Origin: Bacillus sp. 2B10
Lineage (GTDB): Bacteria > Pseudomonadota > Alphaproteobacteria > Sphingomonadales > Sphingomonadaceae
Assembly (NCBI GenBank): GCA_003946805.1
Contig: RPSH01000011.1
Coordinates: 1 to 64,000, forward strand
DNA: 64,000 bases
Direction: 5' to 3'
Positions 56,351 through 64,000 of the stretch are shown here, piece by piece. The notes beneath the pieces were generated by a model, which worked only from the letters and a program-made list of their open reading frames with translations, was not told the DNA's origin and did not search any database. Numbering within the stretch: position 1 is the first letter of the stretch; the number at the start of each line of letters is the position of its first letter. A program made the position numbers and the translations under genes.

Positions 56351-57395
56351 TCGCGGCGGGCGCGGCGATGCCGCCCTTCGCCGATCTGTTCGCCGGGTTG
56401 CCGGTCGCGGCGCTCGTACTCGACGATGCGGGGTGTATCGCCCACGCCAACGGAGCGGCCGAATTGCTGCTCAACCAGTCCGACCGGGCGATGCGCGGCC
56501 TGTCGCTCGAACAGATCGTGTCGCTGCCGCCGGGCTATGCCGAACAGCGCGATGGCCGCGCCTTCGTCAGCTACGACTGCGAATTGCAGCTCGGGCGCGG
56601 CGGGCGGTTGCGCGTCGATTTCCACGACACCCCGGCGGCGCACGGTTCGGCGTGGCGGATCGTCATGCTCTATGGCGTGCGGGGCAGCCACGCCGCGTCG
56701 CATGCCGCCGGCGCGCGTGCCGCGATCGGCGCGGCGGCGATGCTGGGGCATGAGATCAAGAACCCGCTGTCGGGCATCCGCGGCGCGGCGCAGCTGCTGG
56801 CGGGTGAGGTCGACGACCGCGCGGTGCTGACCGACCTGATCGTCGGCGAGGTCGACCGGATCGCCGCGCTGATCGACCGGATGCAGGACTTCACCGACGA
56901 CCGTCCGCGCGCGCTCCAGCCGCAGAACATCTATCCGGTCCTCGCCCATGCCGTCCAGCTGGCGTCCGCCGGCTTCGCGCGCGGCATCACGATCGAGGAA
57001 CGCTTCGACCCTTCGCTGCCGCCGGTGCGGATCGATCGCGATGCGTTCGTCCAGGTCATGGTCAACCTGCTCAAGAACGCGGCCGAGGCGCTGGAGGCGG
57101 TCGAGCATCCGCGCATCGTCCTCGGCACCGCGTTCCGCCACGGCCTGTCGCACGGCGTCGGCAATGGCGAGCGCCGCGCGGTGCCGATCGAGCTGACCGT
57201 GACCGACAACGGCCCCGGCGCACCCGCCGACATCGCCGGCCATCTGTTCGAACCGTTCGTGTCGGGCAAGCGCGAGGGGCGGGGCTTCGGCCTGCCGATG
57301 GTCGAAAAGCTGGTCGGCGAAATGGGCGGCCTCGTCCGCTATGCCCGCGAAGGATATCCGCTGATGACCGTGTTCCGCATCCACCTGCCGCGCGC

Positions 57396-57399
<4 letters not shown>
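56347..57399 (+). CDS. ntrB: Nitrogen-sensing histidine kinase NtrB (GlnL)
   Basis: A 350-residue cytosolic kinase/phosphatase that controls NtrC according to PII status. PAS domain at roughly 10-115 (LFAGLPVAALVLDDAGCIAHANGAAELLL). H-box with the phosphorylated H135 in MLGHEIKNPLSGIRGAA, N-box VMVNLLKNAAEALE, and ATP-binding DNGPGAP and GRGFGLPMV. GTG at 56347 overlaps the dusB stop (GTGA); ATG at 56326 would overlap by 25 bases. The stop overlaps the ntrC ATG. Confidence 0.95.
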
Positions 57400-58850
<1,451 letters not shown>

Positions 58851-58887
58851 TCCCGCCGCGAAACGGGGTTGTTGCGATTTGACGTGC

Positions 58888-58925
58888 GTTGCCGCGGGAA
58901 TGTTGTAAAACGGCAACATGGTTGC
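58888..58925 (+). promoter_or_regulatory. Inverted repeats around the ntrY start codon
   Basis: GTTGCCG (58888) is the complement of CGGCAAC (58911), and GCAAC-ATG-GTTGC is a 5-bp inverted repeat centred exactly on the start codon; it also contains CAA-N5-TTG. No ribosome site is seen. It may be an autoregulatory protein site or an RNA structure hiding the start. Confidence 0.35.
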
Positions 58926-61185
58926 AGCGTTGACGGAACCGAAGCGCGCCTCATCGATCCCGGCGCGGTGGTTCCCCGCGATCGAGGTCGCGGTGCTGCT
59001 GGCGGTGATCGCCGTCGGGATCGGCAGCTACCTGCTGTTCGACGGATCGCAAAGCGCGCGCGGACGCCTGCCGACGCCGGCGCTGACCGCGGTCGTGCTG
59101 GTCGCCAACCTCATCCCGGCAATGGCGCTGCTGGTGCTGATCGGCCGCCGGATCGCCAAGCGGCGCGCGGCGCGCTCGGAGATCGGCGGCACCGGTACGC
59201 TGCACGTCCGCCTCGTCGCGCTGTTCTCGATCCTCGCCAGCGTACCCATGCTGCTGGTGACCGTCGTTGCGTCGTTCCTGTTCCAATACGGCGTCGAATT
59301 CTGGTCGTCGCCCCGCGCGCGCAGCAGTTTCGAGAATGCGCAGGCAGTGGCGCAGTCGTCGTACGACGAATTCCTGAAAGCGGTCGACAGCCAGAACGTT
59401 GCGGTCGCCTCCGACGTCGGGCGCATGCTGCTCATCAACCGCTATGCGATCGACAGCTTCGAATTCCGCATGCTGTACAGCAACAGCGTCGTGCAGCGTT
59501 CGCTGAGCGATTCGGTCGTGTTCGATATCCCCGCCGACGGCCGCCCGCGCTCGCTCGCCTCGGCGTCGATCTACGAAGGTCCGCTGCGGTGGAGCATCGA
59601 TCCGAAATCGATCGCCGCGCTGCGCGCCGGCAAGCCCAGCTATGTCAGTGTCCGCAACCAGCAGGTGCAGTCCGTCACGCGCGTTCCCGGCACGAACTAC
59701 TATGTCTATTCGGCGCAGGACATCGACCTCGCATCCTATACCGAGCGTCTGAAGCGAACCCGTGCGATCCTGTCGGATTACGAGGCGCTGATCGACCGGT
59801 CGCGCAGCGTCCAGCTGCGGCTCAACATCGCGCTGTTCGTCGTGTCGCTGTTCATCGTGGGGATCGCCGTGTTCGTCGCGCTCGCCGTCGCCGACCGGCT
59901 CGTCCGTCCGGTCGGGGCGCTGGTCGGCGCGGCACGGCGGGTGGCCGATGGCGACCTGTCGGTTCGCGTACCCGAACCGACCATGGCCCGGACGAAGGAC
60001 GAGATCGGCACGCTGGCCAGCGCGTTCAACAGCATGACCGAGCGGTTGCAGGAACAGACCGGCGAACTGGTCGCCGCCAACGCCCAGATCGACAGCCGTC
60101 GCGCCCTGATCGAGGCGGTGATGTCGGGCGTCAGCGCCGGCGTCGTCTCGGTCGGCGCCGACCGCACGGTGCGTCTGGCGAACAGCTCGGCCACCGCGTT
60201 GCTCAAGACCGGCACCACGCCGCTGGTCGGGCGTCCGCTGGGCGATGTAGCGCCCGAACTCGACCAGTTGCTGGAGGGTGAGACGCAGGACGCGATCATC
60301 CAGCTCGCGTCGGGCGGCGAGGCCAAGACGCTGGCGGTCCACGTCACCCGCGACGACGGACAGCATATCCTGACCTTCGACGACATCACCCAGCAACTGC
60401 TCGACCAGCGCCGGGCGGCATGGTCCGACGTCGCGCGCCGCATCGCGCACGAGATCAAGAACCCCCTGACCCCGATCCAGCTCGCCGCCGAGCGCCTGCA
60501 ACGCCGCTATGGCAGCAAGCTGGTCGAGGACGACGGCACCTTCGCCCGCCTGACCGAGACGATCGTGCGCCAGGTCGGCGACCTGCGCCGCATGGTCGAC
60601 GAATTCTCGTCGTTCGCGCGGATGCCCAAGCCGGTGTTCCGCCCCGAATCGATCGCCGAGCTCGCCCGCCAGAGCCTGTTCCTGCACGAGGTCGCGCACC
60701 CCGACATCGATTTCGTGCTCGATTCCGCCGGTCCCGCGCCGCTGGTCTGCGATCGCCGGCAGCTGGGACAGGCGCTGACCAACATCGTCAAGAACGCGAC
60801 CGAAGCCGTCGCCGCCCGCCCGGACGGGGCCGAACGCGGCCGCATCGCGATCGACGTCCGCTACGATACCCAGGGGCGGATGCACATCGACGCCAGCGAC
60901 AACGGCATCGGCCTGCCGGTCGAGCGTCATCGCATCGCCGAACCCTATATGACGACGCGCAAGGGCGGCACCGGCCTCGGCCTGGCCATCGTGCGCAAGA
61001 TCGTCGAAGAACATTTCGGAACCATATCGTTCGCCGACCGTCCGGGGGGAGGAACGATCGTATCGATCATGCTCGACCCCGCAATCCTTGCCGCGCTGGC
61101 AGGGACGGGCACGGTGGACGATGACGATCTTCAGGAGGTTACGACGCGCCATCCCATGCTTACCCGTACCGGAACGCCCGCATGA
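58918..61185 (+). CDS. ntrY: Membrane histidine kinase NtrY
   Basis: A 755-residue sensor kinase of the NtrYX system linked to nitrogen and redox control. Several membrane helices lie in the first 125 residues (AIEVAVLLAVIAVGIGSYLLF, LTAVVLVANLIPAMALLVLI, LVALFSILASVPMLLVTVVASFLF), then a periplasmic loop and a further helix near 305-325. A HAMP domain (DRLVRPVGALVGAARRVADGDL) and a PAS domain follow. H511 is in RRIAHEIKNPLTPIQLAAERL, and the ATPase has NIVKNATEAV, DNGIGLP, GGTGLGLAIV. The stop overlaps ntrX (ATGA). Confidence 0.96.
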   Translation: MVAALTEPKRASSIPARWFPAIEVAVLLAVIAVGIGSYLLFDGSQSARGRLPTPALTAVVLVANLIPAMALLVLIGRRIAKRRAARSEIGGTGTLHVRLVALFSILASVPMLLVTVVASFLFQYGVEFWSSPRARSSFENAQAVAQSSYDEFLKAVDSQNVAVASDVGRMLLINRYAIDSFEFRMLYSNSVVQRSLSDSVVFDIPADGRPRSLASASIYEGPLRWSIDPKSIAALRAGKPSYVSVRNQQVQSVTRVPGTNYYVYSAQDIDLASYTERLKRTRAILSDYEALIDRSRSVQLRLNIALFVVSLFIVGIAVFVALAVADRLVRPVGALVGAARRVADGDLSVRVPEPTMARTKDEIGTLASAFNSMTERLQEQTGELVAANAQIDSRRALIEAVMSGVSAGVVSVGADRTVRLANSSATALLKTGTTPLVGRPLGDVAPELDQLLEGETQDAIIQLASGGEAKTLAVHVTRDDGQHILTFDDITQQLLDQRRAAWSDVARRIAHEIKNPLTPIQLAAERLQRRYGSKLVEDDGTFARLTETIVRQVGDLRRMVDEFSSFARMPKPVFRPESIAELARQSLFLHEVAHPDIDFVLDSAGPAPLVCDRRQLGQALTNIVKNATEAVAARPDGAERGRIAIDVRYDTQGRMHIDASDNGIGLPVERHRIAEPYMTTRKGGTGLGLAIVRKIVEEHFGTISFADRPGGGTIVSIMLDPAILAALAGTGTVDDDDLQEVTTRHPMLTRTGTPA

Positions 61186-62564
61186 AGCTCGACATTCTCG
61201 TCGTCGACGACGAAACGGATATCCGCGAACTCGTCGCCGGCGTCCTTGAGGACGAAGGGTACGAAACCCGCGGTGCCGCCGACAGCGATGCCGCGCTGGA
61301 GGCGGTGGCGCAGCGTCGCCCCTCGCTGGTCCTCCTCGACGTCTGGCTGCAGGGATCGCGCCTCGACGGGCTGGAACTGCTCGATGAACTGAAGGCGCGC
61401 GACCCGTCGCTGCCGGTACTGGTCATCTCGGGCCACGGCAACATCGATACCGCGGTGGCGGCGATCCGGCGTGGCGCGGTGGACTTCATCGAAAAGCCGT
61501 TCGAGGCGGAACGCCTGCTGTTCCTCGTCCAGCGCGCGACCGAAACCGAACGCCTGCGTCGCGAAGTCGCGTCGCTGCGCGCCTCGGCCGGTCGCGAGGA
61601 TGATCTGACCGGCAGCTCGACCGCGATCAACAGCGTCCGCGCGACGCTCAAGCGCGTCGCCGGCACCGGCAGCCGCGTGCTGATTACCGGCGGGGCGGGG
61701 GTGGGCAAGGAAGTCGCCGCGCGGCTGCTCCACGGCTGGAGCCAGCGCACCCGCGCGCCGTTCGTCATCGTCAGCGCGGCGCGCATGACGCCCGAACGCG
61801 TCGACGAGGAACTTTTCGGCGTGGAGGAGGGGGGCAATCTCGTCCGGCCCGGCCTGCTCGAACAGGCGCATGGCGGCACCCTGTTCCTCGACGAGATCGC
61901 CGACATGCCGATCGCGACGCAGGCGCGCATCCTGCGCGTGCTGACCGATCAGAGCTTCACGCGCGTCGGCGGCACCCGGGTCGTGAAGGTCGATGTCCGC
62001 GTCGTCTCGGCCACCGCCCGCGATCTTCAGCAGGAGATCGTCGACGGCAATTTCCGCGAGGACCTGTATTACCGGCTGAACGTCGTACCGGTGCAGATCC
62101 CGTCGCTGGCGGAACGGCGCGAGGACATTCCGCCGCTGGTCGAGCATTTCGTCGCGCACTATGCCAACGAACGCCGCGTGCAGACGCCGGAGGTCGCACC
62201 CGATGCGATGATCGCGCTGCAAAGCTATGAATGGCCCGGCAATGTCCGCCAGTTGCGCAACGTCGTCGAGCGCACCGTCATTCTCGCGCCGGGCAACCGG
62301 ATCGCCCGGATCGACATCGACCTGCTGCCGCCCGAGGTGCTCGGGTCGGCGGGTGAGGGCGGGGGCGGGGCGACGGCCAGCGCGATCATGGGGTCGCCGC
62401 TGCGCGAGGCACGCGAATCGTTCGAACGCGAATATCTCCGGGTCCAGATCCGGCGCTTCTCGGGCAACATCTCGCGCACCGCGACCTTCATCGGCATGGA
62501 GCGCTCGGCGCTGCACCGCAAACTCAAGCTGCTCGGCATCGCCGAAACCCGCGGCGACGAATAG
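61182..62564 (+). CDS. ntrX: Response regulator NtrX
   Basis: A 460-residue NtrC-family regulator partnered with NtrY. Receiver domain with D53, AAA+ domain with a slightly altered Walker A (GGAGVGKE, residues 170-177) and Walker B GGTLFLDEIADM. The GAFTGA loop is missing: between ELFG and GGTLF only 17 residues occur (NtrC here has 21) and none match. It ends in a Fis-type helix-turn-helix (ISRTATFIGMERSALHRKLKLLG). It therefore probably does not drive sigma-54 directly. Confidence 0.96.
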   Translation: MKLDILVVDDETDIRELVAGVLEDEGYETRGAADSDAALEAVAQRRPSLVLLDVWLQGSRLDGLELLDELKARDPSLPVLVISGHGNIDTAVAAIRRGAVDFIEKPFEAERLLFLVQRATETERLRREVASLRASAGREDDLTGSSTAINSVRATLKRVAGTGSRVLITGGAGVGKEVAARLLHGWSQRTRAPFVIVSAARMTPERVDEELFGVEEGGNLVRPGLLEQAHGGTLFLDEIADMPIATQARILRVLTDQSFTRVGGTRVVKVDVRVVSATARDLQQEIVDGNFREDLYYRLNVVPVQIPSLAERREDIPPLVEHFVAHYANERRVQTPEVAPDAMIALQSYEWPGNVRQLRNVVERTVILAPGNRIARIDIDLLPPEVLGSAGEGGGGATASAIMGSPLREARESFEREYLRVQIRRFSGNISRTATFIGMERSALHRKLKLLGIAETRGDE

Positions 62565-62570
62565 GGCGAC

Positions 62571-62589
62571 CCGGCCATTGCGGCCGGGC
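62571..62589 (+). terminator. Hairpin after ntrX
   Basis: Stem CCCGGCC/GGCCGGG with loop ATTGC, 6 bp past the ntrX stop. No T-run, and it overlaps the -35 box of the putative hfq promoter, so termination may be partial. Confidence 0.4.
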
Positions 62590-62607
62590 GTCGTCGGGCT
62601 TAACTTA
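62579..62607 (+). promoter_or_regulatory. Putative hfq promoter and structured leader
   Basis: TTGCGG, 17-bp spacer, TAACTT; start near 62614. The leader would begin with hairpin CCGTGCC/GGCACGG (62614-62632), followed by GCGGG/CCCGC (62660-62675) just before the ribosome site AGGG. Confidence 0.4.
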
Positions 62608-62693
62608 CGGGTCCGTGCCACAGGGGCACGGCAACCGGGTGCCGGTCAAAGACACTCATGCGGGAAATTCCCCGCCAAGAACAAGGGCAAACC

Positions 62694-63188
62694 ATGGCCG
62701 ACAAACACGGGTCGCTTCAGGACCTGTTTCTCAATTCGCTCCGCCGGTCGAAGACGCCGGTCACGATGTTCCTCGTCAAGGGCGTGAAGCTCCAGGGTAT
62801 CGTGACGTGGTTCGACAATTTCTCGGTGCTGCTGCGCCGCGACGGACAGTCCCAGCTCATCTACAAGCACGCCATTTCCACCATCATGCCGGCCGGCCCC
62901 GCCGATCTGTCGTCGGTGATCGAGGCCGCGGCGGAAAGCACGTCGAAGAACGCCCCGTTGCAGGAAATCTTCCTGAACGCGGTGCGCAAGGCGCAGGAAA
63001 ACGTGACGATGTTCCTCGTCAACGGCGTGATGCTCCAGGGGCAGATCGCCGCGTTCGACCTGTTCTGCATGCTGCTCCAGCGGGAGGGCATGTCGCAGCT
63101 CGTCTACAAGCATGCGGTCTCGACCATTCAGCCGGCAAACCCGCTGAACCTTGCCGAGGAACAGGCTGCCGGAGCGGAAGAAGCTTGA
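62694..63188 (+). CDS. hfq: RNA chaperone Hfq with two Sm domains
   Basis: A 164-residue protein made of two consecutive Hfq domains, about twice the usual 80-100. Domain 1 (residues about 7-66) has [20 protein letters not shown] and ends in YKHAIST (57-63). Domain 2 (about 88-147) has [20 protein letters not shown] and YKHAVST (138-144); the period is 81 residues. The rim arginines are RR in domain 1 but RK in domain 2, and the distal-face lysine of GVKLQG becomes methionine (GVMLQG) in domain 2. It promotes small-RNA pairing. AGGG precedes the ATG. Confidence 0.97.
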   Translation: MADKHGSLQDLFLNSLRRSKTPVTMFLVKGVKLQGIVTWFDNFSVLLRRDGQSQLIYKHAISTIMPAGPADLSSVIEAAAESTSKNAPLQEIFLNAVRKAQENVTMFLVNGVMLQGQIAAFDLFCMLLQREGMSQLVYKHAVSTIQPANPLNLAEEQAAGAEEA

Positions 63189-64000
63189 GCACCGGCTTCG
63201 ATCGCGACGCACAGGAATTCGCGCGCGGCGCGACCGCCATCGTGGTCCTGCCCGACATGGGCGGATCGCCGCGCGACGCCGATGCCCGACTGGAGGAAAC
63301 CGCCGGGCTCGCATTGGCGATCGGGGTCGAGGTCCGGCACCGCGTGCCCTTCCGCGTCCGCGCGCCCAAGCCGGCGACGCTGATCGGCAGCGGACAGGTC
63401 GACCAGCTGGTGCAGGTCGTCCGCGACGAGGATATCCAGCTTGCCGTGTTCGACGCCGCGCTGACGCCGGTGCAGCAACGCAACCTCGAAACCGCGCTCG
63501 GCTGCAAGGTCATCGACCGGACCGGCCTGATCCTCGAGATCTTCGGCGAACGCGCGCGGACTGCCGAGGGGCGCTTGCAGGTCGAACTGGCGCATCTCGA
63601 CTATCAGGCGGGTCGGCTGGTCCGCAGCTGGACCCACCTCGAACGGCAACGCGGCGGCTTCGGCTTTCTGGGTGGTCCCGGCGAAACCCAGATCGAGGCC
63701 GATCGTCGCTTGATCCGCGACCGCATGGCGCGGTTGCGGCGCGAGCTGGAGGGCGTGTCCCGCACCCGGACGCTGCACCGCGACCGGCGGCAGCGGGCGC
63801 CGTGGCCGGTCGTCGCGCTGGTCGGCTATACCAATGCCGGCAAGTCCACGCTGTTCAATCGCCTGACCGGTGCCGGCGTGATGGCGGAAAACCTGCTGTT
63901 CGCGACCCTCGACCCGACGCTGCGGCAGATTTCGCTGCCGGGCATCGACAAGGCGATCCTGTCCGACACGGTCGGTTTCGTGTCCGACCTCCCGACCCAG
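63185..64000 (+). CDS. hflX: GTPase HflX (partial, runs off the right edge)
   Basis: At least 272 codons of the ribosome-associated GTPase that splits stalled or heat-damaged ribosomes. The N-terminal domain has [19 protein letters not shown] and [42 protein letters not shown], the family signature. Then come [16 protein letters not shown] and the G1 loop GYTNAGKST (residues 214-222), [12 protein letters not shown], and G3 DTVGF (261-265) near the end. TTG at 63185 overlaps the hfq stop (TTGA); there is no better start. Confidence 0.95.
   Translation, partial: MSTGFDRDAQEFARGATAIVVLPDMGGSPRDADARLEETAGLALAIGVEVRHRVPFRVRAPKPATLIGSGQVDQLVQVVRDEDIQLAVFDAALTPVQQRNLETALGCKVIDRTGLILEIFGERARTAEGRLQVELAHLDYQAGRLVRSWTHLERQRGGFGFLGGPGETQIEADRRLIRDRMARLRRELEGVSRTRTLHRDRRQRAPWPVVALVGYTNAGKSTLFNRLTGAGVMAENLLFATLDPTLRQISLPGIDKAILSDTVGFVSDLPTQ

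Noticed and set aside
58951..61152. 733-codon open frame antisense to ntrY
   Set aside because: No recognisable domain; H/R/D-rich complement of a GC-rich kinase gene.

Overview
The window is high-GC chromosomal DNA from an alphaproteobacterium, most likely Sphingomonas or a close relative in the Sphingomonadales. The case rests on three things: the gene order dusB-ntrB-ntrC-ntrY-ntrX-hfq-hflX beside a fused ispDF, an Hfq with two Sm domains, and the lptD-surA-pdxA-rsmA and hemB blocks. I count 57 complete protein genes, one truncated at the right edge (hflX), and two tRNA genes. I see no prophage, no transposase gene and no plasmid functions; this is core chromosome with small accessory insertions.

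Left third (1-24 kb): a lipid-kinase gene diverges from hemB, which is coupled to an acetyltransferase and a membrane/spermidine-synthase fusion. Next come a small lipoprotein, two tandem tRNA-Arg(ACG) genes, a FadR-type regulator and a secreted sialate-esterase-like hydrolase. An iron locus follows: a DUF4198 protein diverging from a TonB receptor, DUF3649, PepSY and DUF3325 operon across a putative Fur box. Then come trmFO, a DUF488 gene, gyrA with DUF952, an MscS channel, a DUF885 peptidase-like gene and an SPFH/NfeD pair.

Middle (24-47 kb): a CitE-like lyase, an M28 peptidase, guaB, an RsmB-like methyltransferase, TPR and SIMPL proteins; the outer-membrane biogenesis block lptD-surA-pdxA-rsmA; pepA, holC and ndk; purM-purN with two small unknown genes; and an overlapping run of an HMA-like secreted protein, hdaA, ppk and ppx.

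Right third (47-64 kb): an I78-type lipoprotein with rnd, a two-copy CRISPR-like repeat, aspS, carbonic anhydrase, lipA-coq10, cinA, ispDF, and the nitrogen/redox two-component cluster running into hfq and hflX.

Three patterns cut across the window. (1) A dispersed palindromic element of about 130 bp, with ends reading CTAGAGTTTGATCCA, is present in seven full or partial copies, several of which touch a stop codon. (2) Many genes share a promoter pattern TTGNCN-N17-TAGNNN, and for several the predicted transcript start falls on the start codon, suggesting leaderless mRNAs. (3) Translational coupling by ATGA, GTGA or TTGA overlaps is used almost everywhere inside operons. No wholly new multi-gene system is evident. 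The most noteworthy items are the tandem Hfq, the CRISPR-like repeat pair, the repeat element and the NtrX protein without a GAFTGA loop.
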